From Olsenella uli DSM 7084 (GTDB taxonomy: Bacteria > Actinomycetota > Coriobacteriia > Coriobacteriales > Atopobiaceae), in NCBI RefSeq assembly GCF_000143845.1, contig NC_014363.1, positions 419,186-483,185 on the forward strand: 64,000 bases of DNA, read 5' to 3'. A program made the translations under genes and the position numbers. Shown piece after piece: positions 8,773 through 18,653 of this stretch. Position 1 is the first letter of the stretch, and every line of letters begins with the position of its first letter. Under the pieces are notes generated by a model that was not told where the DNA came from, made no database searches, and worked only from the letters and a program-made list of their open reading frames with translations.

Positions 8773-8937
8773 CTAGCAGTCTGGAAGATGGTCAGCGACG
8801 GCCTCCTGGAGCCACTGGAGCCAGACCTCCATGTCCTCGTCGGTCGTGACGGAGAGCGGCATGATGGCACGGTCGCGGTTGCGCAAGCGCACGCTCTTCT
8901 CGTGCTCCGCCAGGTTCGAGTCGAAGTGGGGCGTCAT
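8773..8937 (-). CDS. small acidic protein, 54 residues
   Basis: An ORF of 54 residues with an AAGG site before ATG 8937, rich in Asp/Glu and ending in a tryptophan-containing helix (MEVWLQWLQEAV). It ends 52 bp before the nitroreductase start and could share its transcript. I do not recognise it; it could also be the tail of a degraded gene. Confidence 0.45.
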   Translation of the reverse strand: MTPHFDSNLAEHEKSVRLRNRDRAIMPLSVTTDEDMEVWLQWLQEAVADHLPDC

Positions 8938-9109
8938 ACCTGCCTTGCTCGCGGGGCGAGGTCCGATGCCCCGAGCATGAGGGGATTGTGGCATCATGGT
9001 CCCATGAGGCATGCGGCGCGACGCCGGCGCGATGGCCACGACATTCGACATCAGTGCTGGTGCGGCGCGCCGGTGGGGCGCGCTGCCATGAGCGGCAAGG
9101 AGGCACGGT

Positions 9110-9832
9110 ATGGGAAAGTTCGTGGTCGAGGATTCGTTCTGGAAGCTGCTGCCCGAGGTCGAGATCGGCGTCGTCTGCGTGGACGGAATCCTCCCGACAG
9201 ACCAGATCAGCAAGGAGGGCGCGGTTCGTGCGGCCAAGCTCCTGGACGTTGCCAACAACGCCGCCGAGCGCTGGCTCACGAGCACCACGATCAGCACCAA
9301 CGAGGTCGTGGCCGTCTGGCGTCAGGCATACCAGAAGTTCAAGACCAAGAAGGGCGCCCGCTGCTCGGTCGAGAACCTGCTCAAGAGAGTCCTGAAGGAT
9401 AACCCCGTCGGCCACATCAACCCGGCCGTGGACGTCTCGAACGCTATCTCGCTCAAGTACGCGCTACCCATCGGTGCGGAGAACCTCGACGCGGTCGAGG
9501 GCACGTTCCGTCTGGCCCAGACCGAGGGCGGCGACCGCTTCCTGCCCATCGGCGAGGAGGAGAGCGATCCCACGCTGCCGGGCGAGGTTGCCTACCTCGA
9601 TGACGGTGGGGCCATCTGCCGCTGCTGGAACTGGCGAGACGGACAGCGTACCAAAGTCTCCGGTGCGACCCCGCACTGCGTGTTCATCATGGAGAACGTC
9701 GACCCCAGCCGCTCCGCCGACCTGCATGCCGCCATCGACGAGGTGGCGCGGCTCGCAGAGGAGATCCTGGGTGGCACGGTGACAGCCAAGGGCTTCGTCA
9801 CCAAGGATAGCCCTGAGATGGAGCTGGTCTAG
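9110..9832 (+). CDS. B3/B4 tRNA-binding domain protein
   Basis: A 240-residue cytosolic protein of the B3/4 family, stand-alone relatives of the editing region of the phenylalanyl-tRNA synthetase beta chain. Matching segments are GARCSVENLLKRVLKDNP, NPAVDVSNAISLKYALP and the late CRCWNWRDGQRT followed by HCVFIMEN. Editing or binding of mischarged tRNA is possible, but the activity of free-standing members is uncertain. Its stop is 14 bp before the start of the next gene, suggesting a two-gene operon. Confidence 0.82.
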   Translation: MGKFVVEDSFWKLLPEVEIGVVCVDGILPTDQISKEGAVRAAKLLDVANNAAERWLTSTTISTNEVVAVWRQAYQKFKTKKGARCSVENLLKRVLKDNPVGHINPAVDVSNAISLKYALPIGAENLDAVEGTFRLAQTEGGDRFLPIGEEESDPTLPGEVAYLDDGGAICRCWNWRDGQRTKVSGATPHCVFIMENVDPSRSADLHAAIDEVARLAEEILGGTVTAKGFVTKDSPEMELV

Positions 9833-9846
9833 CCATGGAGCGTCCG

Positions 9847-10308
9847 ATGAGACGCCAGGACCGTGTGGTCCCTGCGGAACGTGCGCGGGAGATTCTGGAA
9901 GTGGGGGAGTATGCGGTCCTGGCGTTGGTCGACGTGGACGGCGAGCCCTATGGCGTGCCCCTCAGCTATGCGGTCGAGGGCGACCGCGCGTTCTTCCACG
10001 GCACGACCGAGACCAGCCACAAGCTCGATGCCATCCGCGCCAACCCACGGGCGAGCCTGACCGTGGTCATGAACACCGAGGTCCACGGGGCGCAGTACTC
10101 CACGGCGTTCGACTCGGTCATTGCGTTTGGTCCCATACGCCCTGCGCACGACGATACCGAGAAGCGCATGGGACTCATGGCGCTTTTGGGCAAGTACAGC
10201 TCGATGGTCCCACCCGAGCGGGCGATGCGCTACCTCGAGGCTCAGCTCGACCGGACATCTGTCATCGTGATGGACCTGGAGCGCGTTACGGGCAAGCACC
10301 ACGCGTAG
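9847..10308 (+). CDS. pyridoxamine 5'-phosphate oxidase-family flavoprotein
   Basis: A 153-residue split-barrel flavin-binding protein of the PF12900 type (also called nitroimidazole-resistance-like). MRRQDRVV, YGVPLSYAVEGDRAFFHG, GHKLD-like SHKLDAI and the C-terminal segment VMDLERVTGKHH fit the family. ATG 9847 was preferred to ATG 9835 because the family starts MRRxDR and GGAG lies 5 bp upstream. The physiological substrate is unknown; members bind FMN or F420 and act in redox detoxification. Confidence 0.85.
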   Translation: MRRQDRVVPAERAREILEVGEYAVLALVDVDGEPYGVPLSYAVEGDRAFFHGTTETSHKLDAIRANPRASLTVVMNTEVHGAQYSTAFDSVIAFGPIRPAHDDTEKRMGLMALLGKYSSMVPPERAMRYLEAQLDRTSVIVMDLERVTGKHHA

Positions 10309-10440
10309 CGCCCTGCTCGTGTCCGCGTGTCCGCGGGATGCTTCGATGTCAGTGGCGTGACCGCATGACGTCCATCGCGCTGTGCGGCGCACATCGCATC
10401 GCGCCGTATGCCGCATTGCACCACCCTTGTACCCACCGCT

Positions 10441-10956
10441 TCAGACAATGTCCGAGAAGTCCGTGACATCCTCGATTGTGCGAGCGACCGCCTCAAGCCC
10501 GCGCGCATCAGTCTCGGTGAAGTGCGAAAGCAGGGGGCTATCGATGTCGAGTATGCCGACAACGCTGTCGCACGCGTGCAGCGGCACGGCAATCTCTGAG
10601 TTCGAGGCGCTGTCGCAGGCGATGTGTCCTGGGAACCGGTGCACGTCCTTCACCAGCTGGGTGCCGTCCGTTGCGGCCGCCGTTCCGCAGACCCCGCGTC
10701 CCAGGTCGATATGGACGCAGGCGGCCTTGCCCTGGAAGGGTCCCAGCACGAGACGACCACTGCGCATCAGGTAGAAGCCAGCCCAGTTGACCGTTGGCAC
10801 CGCGGGGTCACAGGTCCCGGGGGCACGGCAGTCCGGTACGCTCTCGTTGAGCGCGGCATAGACGAGCGCCGACGCGTTCGACAGGACGCAAGACCAGTGG
10901 CGGTCTTCCTCTGCGAGGGACAGAATCTGTGCGGCGAGGAGCTCGTAGTCTGGCAC
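10441..10956 (-). CDS. GAF-domain free methionine-(R)-sulfoxide reductase
   Basis: A 171-residue GAF-domain enzyme that reduces free methionine-(R)-sulfoxide and so repairs oxidative damage. WAGFYLM, GPFQGKAAC, GRGVCGTAAATD and FPGHIACDSASNSEIAVP are the diagnostic segments and hold the catalytic cysteines. The open frame reaches a TTG at 11010, but the GTG at 10956 gives a start that aligns with family members (PDYELL) and has GGGG upstream. It is convergent with the flavoprotein gene. Confidence 0.86.
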   Translation of the reverse strand: MPDYELLAAQILSLAEEDRHWSCVLSNASALVYAALNESVPDCRAPGTCDPAVPTVNWAGFYLMRSGRLVLGPFQGKAACVHIDLGRGVCGTAAATDGTQLVKDVHRFPGHIACDSASNSEIAVPLHACDSVVGILDIDSPLLSHFTETDARGLEAVARTIEDVTDFSDIV

Positions 10957-11329
10957 GGTATCCCCAATGCGCTCGTGCAACCAGCTGTCTTGCGGCCGGT
11001 GCCCATGCAAGCTTGCTGGCAGCTGATCATGTGGTGCTCTGACGGCAGATTATACGGCTCCACTCTGACGCATGGCGCGCTCTTCTGCCGCCTGGCCCTA
11101 TGTGGTTGAGACAAGTTATCGTCTATACAGAGGACAGCTCACCTCATATGCCCCTTTCGAGGGACCCGGGCTCGCCTGGACCCCTTTTTGCGGTATGGTT
11201 GCAAGGCTGAAACAAAGGCGGCGCGGGCCTCTCGTCCGGCATGCATCTTGTCCAATGGCCGTTTGGCATGCAGGTGGCATATCGAACGAGAGAGAAGGCC
11301 GTGCCCACTACCCTAGGGGGCTCACTCTG
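10957..11329. other. intergenic before asnS
   Basis: The divergent promoter region of the sulfoxide reductase and asnS. I looked for a T-box leader because of asnS and found no TGGNACCGCG-like specifier-sequestering element. A GC-rich stretch at 11150-11190 could fold but has no clear terminator tail. Confidence 0.35.
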
Positions 11330-12733
11330 ATGGATCGCACCAAGGTCGCGCAGCTCTTTGCGCAGATGGACGAGCTGGGCGGCAGCGAGGTCACCGTCGC
11401 GGGCTGGGTTCGCTCCATCCGGGACATGAAGAACTTCGGCTTCGTCGTCCTCAACGACGGCAGCTGCTTCAAGGACGTCCAGGTGGTCATGAACCGCGAG
11501 AAGGTCGCCAACTACGACCAGGTGACGACCCTGACCGTGGGATCGGCCCTCGTCGTCACCGGCACTCTGGCGCTGACCCCGGACCGCCCCCAGCCCTTCG
11601 AGCTCCAGGCGGCCGAGGTCGTGATCGAGGGGGCCGCGCGTCCGGACTACCCCATGCAGAAGAAGCGCCAGTCCCGCGAGTTCCTGCGTACCCAGCAGCA
11701 CCTGCGCAGTCGCACCAACCTGTTTCGCGCCGTCTTTCGCGTGCGGTCGGTGGCGGCCTTTGCCATCCATCAGTTCTTCCAGGGACGTGGCTTCGTCTAC
11801 GTGAACACGCCGATCATCACCGCGTCGGACGCCGAGGGTGCCGGCGAGATGTTCCGTGTCACCACGATCGACCCCGCCAACCCCCCGCTGACGGAGGACG
11901 GGAAGGTCGACTACAGCAGGGATTTCTTCGGCAAGGCCACGAATCTCACCGTGTCCGGTCAGCTCCAGGGCGAGAACTTTGCCATGAGCTTCGGTGACGT
12001 CTACACCTTTGGTCCCACCTTCCGTGCCGAGAACTCCAACACGCGCCGCCACGCCGCCGAGTTCTGGATGGTCGAGCCCGAGATGGCGTTCTGCGACCTC
12101 GCGGGGGAGATGGACGTCTCGGAGGAGATGCTCAAGTACGTCATCACCTACGTGATGGATCGCTGCCCGGATGAGATCGACATGCTCAACAGCTTCGTGG
12201 ACAAGGGCCTGAGGGAACGCCTGAGCCATGTGGCCAGCTCCGACTTCGCACGCGTCAGCTACACCGATGCGGTGAGTATCCTGCAAGAGGCCCAGGCTGC
12301 GGGCGCCACGTTCGAGTATCCCGTCGAATGGGGCGTCGACCTCCAGACCGAGCACGAGCGCTACCTCACGGAGCGGCACTTCAGGCGTCCGACCTTCGTG
12401 ACGGACTATCCGGCGGCGATCAAGGCCTTCTACATGCGGCAAAACGATGACGGCAAGACCGTTGCCGCAGCGGACTGCCTGGTTCCCGGCATCGGCGAGA
12501 TCATCGGTGGGTCCCAGCGAGAGGAGCGCCTCGACGTTCTCGAGAGGCGCATCGCCGAGCTGGGGATGGATGTCGGTCAGTACAAGTACTACCTGGACCT
12601 CAGGCGCTACGGCAGCTGTCGCCACGCAGGCTTTGGCCTGGGCTTCGAGCGGCTGGTCATGTACCTGACGGGCGTGGACAACATCCGCGACGTCATCCCA
12701 CACCCACGCACCGTGGGAAACGCGGACTTCTAG
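11330..12733 (+). CDS. asnS: asparaginyl-tRNA synthetase
   Basis: A class IIb aminoacyl-tRNA synthetase charging tRNA-Asn, 467 residues. The N-terminal OB fold ([21 protein letters not shown]) binds the anticodon. Class II motif 2 is seen as [21 protein letters not shown], and motif 3 as [13 protein letters not shown] near the C-terminus. The open frame begins at 11072, but ATG 11330 gives the normal N-terminus and has AGGGGG upstream. A HAD phosphatase follows 21 bp later. Confidence 0.96.
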   Translation: MDRTKVAQLFAQMDELGGSEVTVAGWVRSIRDMKNFGFVVLNDGSCFKDVQVVMNREKVANYDQVTTLTVGSALVVTGTLALTPDRPQPFELQAAEVVIEGAARPDYPMQKKRQSREFLRTQQHLRSRTNLFRAVFRVRSVAAFAIHQFFQGRGFVYVNTPIITASDAEGAGEMFRVTTIDPANPPLTEDGKVDYSRDFFGKATNLTVSGQLQGENFAMSFGDVYTFGPTFRAENSNTRRHAAEFWMVEPEMAFCDLAGEMDVSEEMLKYVITYVMDRCPDEIDMLNSFVDKGLRERLSHVASSDFARVSYTDAVSILQEAQAAGATFEYPVEWGVDLQTEHERYLTERHFRRPTFVTDYPAAIKAFYMRQNDDGKTVAAADCLVPGIGEIIGGSQREERLDVLERRIAELGMDVGQYKYYLDLRRYGSCRHAGFGLGFERLVMYLTGVDNIRDVIPHPRTVGNADF

Positions 12734-12754
12734 CTGGGAAAGGACTGAGGCGCC

Positions 12755-13606
12755 ATGATCAGGCTCGTCCTGACCGATCTCGATGACACCCTCATTCCCT
12801 TTGGGGTGGGGCATACGAGCGCGAGGGCGAATCGTGCCATCCACGCACTGCTCGATGCCGGCGCCCACTTTGGTCCGGTGACGGGCCGTATTCCCGCAAG
12901 CATGGGGACGATGTTTTGCGAGGACGAGGAATGCTACCGCACGGGCGCCTTTGCAAATGGCCAGGTGGTGTCCATTGACGGCGAGGTTGTCCAGAGGACC
13001 CTCATCGAGGGGGCCTTGCTGCGCAGGGTGGCAGGCCTGCTGGATGACCTCTGCGCCAATGCCTGGCTTGCGATCTACGACTCTGACGACCTGCGCAACG
13101 TCAACCTGGTTACGGCCCATCCCGAGCGAATACGCGCAAATCCCCCCGAGACCTGGGGTGTCAGTGTGTTCGGCATCGTGTCTGACGTCGAGGACCGTGG
13201 CTACCTCAAGGCAAACCTGCAATGCTCGTGCGATCGTGACGAGATGACGTACGTGCGCGATCGGCTGAGACGGTCGATTCCCGAGCTGCGCTTTGTCTTT
13301 CCCAGCATGACCGCAAAGGTCATCGACATCAATCCGGGGGACTGGGAAAAGGGCGACAGCGTGCGCCTCATCGCCGCTCGTCTGGGCGTCTCGCTCGATG
13401 AGGTCGTGGTCTTCGGAGACTCGGAGAACGATCTCTCCATGATGCGGGCAGTGCCAAACTCGGTTGCCGTGGCAAACGCCGACGAGGCGGTCGCGGCGGC
13501 AGCACGTTGGCATATAGGCGACGTGCGTGACGATGCGGTTGCCATCGCGCTTGAGGACATCGCTTTGGCATGCGCGCGAGGGGGAGTCCCGTCGTTTTTC
13601 GACTGA
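12755..13606 (+). CDS. HAD-superfamily phosphatase (Cof type)
   Basis: A 283-residue haloacid-dehalogenase-type hydrolase of the Cof subfamily, likely a sugar-phosphate or nucleotide phosphatase. HAD motif I is DLDDTLIP (nucleophile Asp 8), motif III is the lysine in KGDSVR and motif IV is VVFGDSENDLSMM. The alpha/beta cap lies between about residues 80 and 190. Good ribosome site (AAAGGACTGAGG) before the start. Substrate cannot be inferred from context. Confidence 0.9.
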   Translation: MIRLVLTDLDDTLIPFGVGHTSARANRAIHALLDAGAHFGPVTGRIPASMGTMFCEDEECYRTGAFANGQVVSIDGEVVQRTLIEGALLRRVAGLLDDLCANAWLAIYDSDDLRNVNLVTAHPERIRANPPETWGVSVFGIVSDVEDRGYLKANLQCSCDRDEMTYVRDRLRRSIPELRFVFPSMTAKVIDINPGDWEKGDSVRLIAARLGVSLDEVVVFGDSENDLSMMRAVPNSVAVANADEAVAAAARWHIGDVRDDAVAIALEDIALACARGGVPSFFD

Positions 13607-13866
13607 CGCGCCGCACCGATGACTTGACGCGTCGCGTGGCCAACCGACAGTCCACGTGGCCAACTGACATGCCGCACTGCCGATCGACAGCCCGCACGGG
13701 CGCAGGACACATTAGACGAACTCCCTTCTTGGGGCTTTGAAAGCCTTTCGACTTACCGAACGTGCTGCGTACGCGTTACTTTTAGTTCATGGCATCGCGG
13801 GCGTGCTAGGAATTTTCTTATGTGTCGTCACATTCCTCTTCTGCGGTCGGGGGTTTGATAGTCGAT

Positions 13867-15969
13867 ATGAACAAGAGGACGGTTCACATCGTTCAGAAGC
13901 TCTCTCGCACATCAAGCCCATGCAGCTTGGCAAGCCTTGCGAGGCACTTCGAGGTCTCGGAGCGCACGATTCGCAACGACATAAAGGCCCTCAACCGGTT
14001 CCTCGACAAGCAGTCCCTGGGCCAGATCAGCTTTGGCCCCAAGGGCGTGATCGTGCTTCCCGATGGCTTCGCGCAGGTCGAGGGCCTTCTGCCGGTCGAG
14101 GATACGTTTGCCTACAAGATGTCGAGCGAAGAGCGCAAGGACCTCGGTGCGGCGGTCCTCATAAACGCGACGGACTACATGACGCTAGGAGAGATCGCCG
14201 AGCTGTTCTCGGTCAGTCGAGCGACCATCCTCAACGACCTCGACGGCATAAAGGGGCGAATAACCGAGAGCGGGCTGGAGGTCGTGTCAAAGCCCAGCCG
14301 AGGCATCCTCGTCAGGGGGCGCGAGAGCGCCAAGCGCACGTTCTTACGCGACTTCATCACCCGAAAGGTGCCTATAGTCGACCAGTGGCTCGCGCTTCCC
14401 GAGAACGCCTCCATGCGGCTTGATGGCGTGACGGTCAAGAAGATCATGAACGAGCAGTGCCATGCCCACGGCATCACGATGATGGACGGACCCTTTCGGT
14501 TGGCAACCAATCACCTGTGCATCTGCGTCATGCGCAACCGTAGGGGCGCACGCCTCGAGGAGCTGGGGGGCCGTTACCATGATTGCGCCCAGGAGGACGT
14601 CGGTGGTTTCGAGCGTGAGGTCGTGGGGCTTGTAAGCCAGTACTGCCTGGTCGACATGGGTACGGACGAGGCGCTGTTCTTTGCGGCGCTGGGGCAGTCC
14701 CTTCGCTTTCAGGGAGGCACCCAGTTCAGCATCGATGACATGCAGGTCCAAAAGCTCTCCCGCATGTTCATCCGTGACATGTCGGGCGAGATCGGCGTCG
14801 ACCTTAATGGTGACTACGACCTGTTCGAGTACCTCTCCAACCATCTCGAGTCGATGTTCACGACCGAGCCGTCCCACTTTCCCGAGACGCCGGCCCTCAT
14901 GGAGGTCGTCAACGACCAGCCCGAGGTACTCGAGGCCGTCGAGAGGAACGTCGGACAGCTCGAGAGGTATGCTGGTCGCGAGATCACGCCAGTCGAGGTC
15001 ACGTACATCGCGCTCCACATCTGCGCCGCCCTCGAGAGGCGTAAGAACAGGGGGGTGCGCCCTCGCGTCGTCGTCGTATGTGACGGTGGGATCGGAACGT
15101 CGCAGCTGCTTGCCGAGGAGCTGCGCGGCCACTTCGAGATCAAGGTCGTCAAGGTCATGCCGGCCCATGACGTTCCCTATATCGAGGCGTACCATGCCGA
15201 CCTCGTCATCTCGACGGTGCCTCTCGACAGCTGCCCCGTCGATCACATCGTGATCAAGCTGCCACTCAAGGACAGCGAGTACAGCCTCATCCACGAGAAG
15301 CTGGCCTCCATCGAGTCAAGCATCCGCATGTCGGCCTCCGATCTTGACGATCTCAGCGCGCAGGGCCTGCTGGACAGGATCGAGCCCGTCATAGCCGATC
15401 GCGTGCCGAAGGACGCCGACCTCCTGAACGCGATTCGCATCGAGGTCAGGCGATACTTCCGTGAGGCCCAGCACCTGGAGGACCAGCTCGTCTCCCCTTA
15501 TCTGCATCAGCTGCTCCCTCCAAGCCACATCAGCCTCGACGTCGATTGCGCTGATTGGCGAGACGCCATCCGAAAGTCGGCACAGCCCCTGCTGGACATG
15601 GGTTACATAGAGGAGCGCTACGTCGAGTCGATGGTGCATGGGGTGGAGAAGCATGGCCCCTACATCGTCTTGGCGCCCGGCTTTGCCATCCCCCACTCGT
15701 CTCCCGAGAACGGGACGATAAAGATGGGCATGAGCCTCATACGGCTCAGGAGGCCCGTCCGCTTTGGCAGTGACGAGAATGACCCCATAGAGTTCGTGTG
15801 CACGCTCAGCGCGGTGGACCGCAAGACCCATCTGAAGGCGTTTGCCGATCTTCTTGACATGATTGTGATGCCGAGGAACTCGTTTTTGGATGACATGCGC
15901 AAGGCCGCCGATCCCCTTGAGGCCGCGAGCCTGATAGAACGCTATGAGTATCTCGTCATACAGAGGTAG
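13867..15969 (+). CDS. PRD-domain transcription activator (BglG/MtlR type) with EIIB and EIIA domains
   Basis: A 700-residue regulator. Order of domains: N-terminal helix-turn-helix (VSERTIRNDI), a second HTH (LFSVSRATILNDL), PRD1 around 180-290, PRD2 around 300-395 (ITPVEVTYIALHI), a GatB-like EIIB domain with Cys 405 (VVVCDGGIGTS) and a fructose/mannitol-type EIIA domain with His 610 (FAIPHSSPENG). Such proteins activate PTS operons when phosphorylation reports that substrate is being transported. It lies directly upstream of the galactitol-family PTS and is its probable activator. The ATG at 13867 was preferred over 13822 because homologues start just before the HTH. Confidence 0.9.
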   Translation: MNKRTVHIVQKLSRTSSPCSLASLARHFEVSERTIRNDIKALNRFLDKQSLGQISFGPKGVIVLPDGFAQVEGLLPVEDTFAYKMSSEERKDLGAAVLINATDYMTLGEIAELFSVSRATILNDLDGIKGRITESGLEVVSKPSRGILVRGRESAKRTFLRDFITRKVPIVDQWLALPENASMRLDGVTVKKIMNEQCHAHGITMMDGPFRLATNHLCICVMRNRRGARLEELGGRYHDCAQEDVGGFEREVVGLVSQYCLVDMGTDEALFFAALGQSLRFQGGTQFSIDDMQVQKLSRMFIRDMSGEIGVDLNGDYDLFEYLSNHLESMFTTEPSHFPETPALMEVVNDQPEVLEAVERNVGQLERYAGREITPVEVTYIALHICAALERRKNRGVRPRVVVVCDGGIGTSQLLAEELRGHFEIKVVKVMPAHDVPYIEAYHADLVISTVPLDSCPVDHIVIKLPLKDSEYSLIHEKLASIESSIRMSASDLDDLSAQGLLDRIEPVIADRVPKDADLLNAIRIEVRRYFREAQHLEDQLVSPYLHQLLPPSHISLDVDCADWRDAIRKSAQPLLDMGYIEERYVESMVHGVEKHGPYIVLAPGFAIPHSSPENGTIKMGMSLIRLRRPVRFGSDENDPIEFVCTLSAVDRKTHLKAFADLLDMIVMPRNSFLDDMRKAADPLEAASLIERYEYLVIQR

Positions 15970-16073
15970 CCCCGCATTTTGGGAGATTGCCAAGATGTTG
16001 GATCGAGCGGGTCTGCCGTCCTGACGCGCGGATCGCAGGTATGGGGGTTCTGAGGACCATTAGACCACCTTGC

Positions 16074-16128
16074 TTCACGAGAACATGAAAAAGAATCGAC
16101 CAGCATATATGCCTCGCCTCCTCGTGAA
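16074..16128. promoter_or_regulatory. inverted repeat upstream of gat-like PTS
   Basis: TTCACGAG (16074-16081) and CTCGTGAA (16121-16128) form a perfect 8-bp inverted repeat with centres 47 bp apart, in the 260-bp gap between the PRD activator and EIIA. Its place fits a binding site for the activator. It could also be chance; no second copy was found. Confidence 0.35.
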
Positions 16129-16229
16129 AGACCTTTGGCTAGTGTGGCGGTTTCGTGGACGATAGCCTGTCCTTGAGCACATAGCAGTTCATATGACCAC
16201 GTAGATGCGGAATGGGGGTGAAGCATTTC

Positions 16230-16703
16230 ATGCTAGGAAAAGAAATCATCATGCGCGACCTGACCGCTCTCGACCTCGATGCGAAGAGCTGTGAGCAGGT
16301 GTTTGACATCATGGGTGCCAGGTTTCTGGAAAAGGGCTATGTCAATGAGAGGTACCTTCCCACCATCAAGGAGCGTGAGGCGCAATATCCGACCGCGCTT
16401 CCGGTCGAGCCGTATCCCATAGCCATTCCCCATACCATGGCAGACGCCATCCTCAAACCCTTCATAGCTCCCGTGCGCCTGAAGAATACGGTTGAGTGGG
16501 GCGATATGTCCGATCCAGACAACAAGTTTGACGTGAAGCTCGTCTGCATGCTCGGGTTCAAGGACCCTGGTGAGCATATCGAGCTGCTCCAGATTCTCAT
16601 GCACAACTTCCAAAAGTCCGAGTGGGTCAATCCGCTCTTCTCTGCGAAGACCGAAGACGAGTTCTTCGAAGCGTTCAACAGCATGGAATGGGCGCACGAA
16701 TAG
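16230..16703 (+). CDS. gatA: PTS galactitol-family EIIA
   Basis: A 157-residue phosphocarrier of the fructose/mannitol-type EIIA fold (galactitol branch). The phosphorylated histidine is His 68 in IAIPHTMAD. It passes phosphate from HPr to the EIIB encoded next. ATG 16230 was preferred to 16212 because GGGGGTGAAG lies just before it. First gene of an EIIA-EIIB-EIIC operon that continues into metabolic genes. As the second PTS locus at 25.8 kb has no EIIA, this protein might serve both. Confidence 0.9.
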   Translation: MLGKEIIMRDLTALDLDAKSCEQVFDIMGARFLEKGYVNERYLPTIKEREAQYPTALPVEPYPIAIPHTMADAILKPFIAPVRLKNTVEWGDMSDPDNKFDVKLVCMLGFKDPGEHIELLQILMHNFQKSEWVNPLFSAKTEDEFFEAFNSMEWAHE

Positions 16704-16769
16704 TGCGTCTGACCACTTGGCTTGGCCGTGCGTGCCAAAAGGGGTCCGCAACACAAAAAGGAGGAGAAC

Positions 16770-17060
16770 ATGTCAGTCAAGGTGATCGTTGCGTGCGGTA
16801 GTGGTGTCGCCACCTCCCAGACGGTTGCATCCAAGGTCAATCGTCTTCTTGCTGCCGACAAGATCGACGCAAAGGTCGAGGCCGTTGACCTCAAGTCCGT
16901 CGACCGCCATCTCAAGGATGCCGCTGCCTATATCACCATCGTGAGGGACAAGAAGACCTACGACCTGCCTGTCATCGATGGCATTGCGTTTCTGACTGGC
17001 GTCGGCCAGAAGCAGCAGTACGAGAAGCTGCTCGATGCGATCAAGAGCTACCGGGGCTAG
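16770..17060 (+). CDS. gatB: PTS galactitol-family EIIB
   Basis: A 96-residue phosphotransfer protein. The P-loop-like motif ACGSGVATS holds the phosphorylated Cys 9, as in GatB proteins. It receives phosphate from EIIA and passes it to the incoming sugar on EIIC. Strong ribosome site (AAAGGAGGAG) ahead of ATG 16770. Confidence 0.92.
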   Translation: MSVKVIVACGSGVATSQTVASKVNRLLAADKIDAKVEAVDLKSVDRHLKDAAAYITIVRDKKTYDLPVIDGIAFLTGVGQKQQYEKLLDAIKSYRG

Positions 17061-17144
17061 GTGTTCCCTCGAGTCGATTTTTGCGACCGTGGACACGACA
17101 GGTAGGCAAGCGAGAAGAAACATGGTTGAAGGAGAGTGAGAAGC

Positions 17145-18533
17145 GTGGACTTCGCAGCTGCAAGTGCATGGGTTAACGGCTTCCTAAGCTCGGTGGGAGC
17201 AGCCGTCTTTGTGCCCATCATCATGATTGTCATGGGCCTCGTCGTCCGGATGAAGCCAAAAGACGCAATCTCTTCCGGCATTTTGCTCGGTGTGGCCTTC
17301 ACAGGCATGTCGATGCTCATCAGCTATATGGGTGAGATCATCTCGCCCGTCGGCGAGGCAATGCTGAAGAACATCGGTATCAACCTGCCAATCCTCGACG
17401 GTGGGTGGACAACCATGGCGGCAATCGCCTGGTCCTGGCCATATGCGATTCTGATGTTCCCCCTGATGATCGCCATCAACATCATCATGCTCGTCGCAAA
17501 CAAGACCGACACCTTCAACGCTGACCTCTGGAACGTCTGGGGGAAGATCTTCACGGCCGTGGGTGTCGTTGGACTTACCGGCAACATCGTTCTTGCCTTC
17601 GTGATCGCCGCCATCCAGATTGTCTTCGAGCTTAAGACGGCCGACCTCTTCTCAGACGAGATCTGCGAGCTTACCGGCATCCCCGGTGTCACCTGCACCC
17701 ACAAGATGGTCTTCCTGTCTGCAATCTACTATCCGATCGACAAGCTGCTCCGTAAGATTCCGGCTCTCAACCACAAGGCCGATGCCGAGGCCTTGCACGA
17801 GAAGGTCGGCATCTTCGCGGAGAATCATGTCCTCGGCTTCATCCTGGGCTGCTTCTTCGGAATTCTCGGCCAGTATGACCTCGGTGCCCTTCTTACCCTT
17901 GGCGTCCAGTGTGCTATGTGCCTGACGCTGTTCCCCGTCATCTCCAAGTACTTCATGGAGTCGCTATCCCCGATCTCCGAGGCGGTCTCAGACTACATGC
18001 ACGGCAAGTTCGAGGGTCGTCAGCTGGTCGTTGGTCTTGACTGGCCGTTCCTTGGTGGCTCCAACGAGATCTGGCTTGCGGTCATCTACGGCATCCCCGT
18101 GACCGTCCTCTTTGCGTTCATCCTCCCACAGAACCAGATTCTTCCCTTCGCCGGCATCGTTAACATTGCGCTTGCCGTCCCGGCATACCTGGTCACCAAG
18201 GGTAACCTGCCGCGTATGATCATCCTTTCCACCATCGGCGTGCCCATCTTCCTGCTCGTCGGCACCGCCTTTGCTCCGTTCATCTCCGAACTCGCGACCT
18301 CTACGGGCGCCGTTGCCGCCGACGCCCTGGGTGCCTCCGGCCTCATCTCCAACTCCTCGATTGACGGCCCCTGGTTCACCTATGCGTTCTCTCAGTTCCT
18401 TGCCGTTCAGAACGGAAACGTCCTGCCGTTGGGCATGCTGATTGTCTGGATTGGTGGCTACGCTCTGATGTATCACGATCTCACCAAGGAGCGGAAAGCC
18501 AGGAAGGCTGCTGCCGAGGCACAGGCCGAGTAA
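17145..18533 (+). CDS. gatC: PTS galactitol-family EIIC permease
   Basis: A 462-residue integral membrane protein with about ten hydrophobic segments, the sugar channel of the PTS. GLVVRMKPKDAISSGILLGV near the N-terminus and the late VIWIGGYALMYHD are typical of the galactitol family. GTG 17145 was chosen because GGAGAG is 8 bp upstream; a GTG three codons earlier is possible. Substrate specificity within the family (galactitol, tagatose, other polyols or ketoses) cannot be read off. A hairpin follows before the aldolase gene. Confidence 0.9.
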   Translation: MDFAAASAWVNGFLSSVGAAVFVPIIMIVMGLVVRMKPKDAISSGILLGVAFTGMSMLISYMGEIISPVGEAMLKNIGINLPILDGGWTTMAAIAWSWPYAILMFPLMIAINIIMLVANKTDTFNADLWNVWGKIFTAVGVVGLTGNIVLAFVIAAIQIVFELKTADLFSDEICELTGIPGVTCTHKMVFLSAIYYPIDKLLRKIPALNHKADAEALHEKVGIFAENHVLGFILGCFFGILGQYDLGALLTLGVQCAMCLTLFPVISKYFMESLSPISEAVSDYMHGKFEGRQLVVGLDWPFLGGSNEIWLAVIYGIPVTVLFAFILPQNQILPFAGIVNIALAVPAYLVTKGNLPRMIILSTIGVPIFLLVGTAFAPFISELATSTGAVAADALGASGLISNSSIDGPWFTYAFSQFLAVQNGNVLPLGMLIVWIGGYALMYHDLTKERKARKAAAEAQAE

Positions 18534-18583
18534 GCGAAAGGCAGTCCGGACCGGCGTGGACAACGCTCTGCGCAGCTGTTCCA

Positions 18584-18623
18584 GGCCGGCAGGTGTCAAG
18601 GCGCGCCTGTCGGCCTCCTTTTT
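18584..18623 (+). terminator. hairpin with T-run between EIIC and aldolase
   Basis: GGCCGGCAGG (18584-18593) pairs with CCTGTCGGCC (18606-18615, one G-U), with a 12-base loop, followed by TCCTTTTT. As the same-strand aldolase starts 30 bp later, this is either a partial terminator that lowers expression of the metabolic genes or the true end of the transporter transcript. Confidence 0.75.
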
Positions 18624-18653
18624 AGGGGAAGCACCTTTAGATGGAGGTATCAA

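Noticed and set aside
10957-11329. T-box riboswitch before asnS
   Set aside because: No specifier loop, T-box sequence or terminator/antiterminator pair could be found.
11144-13663. 839-codon open frame on the minus strand
   Set aside because: It is antisense to asnS and the HAD gene, which are both certain; the translated product is rich in His, Val, Asp and Gly without domains, as mirror frames are.
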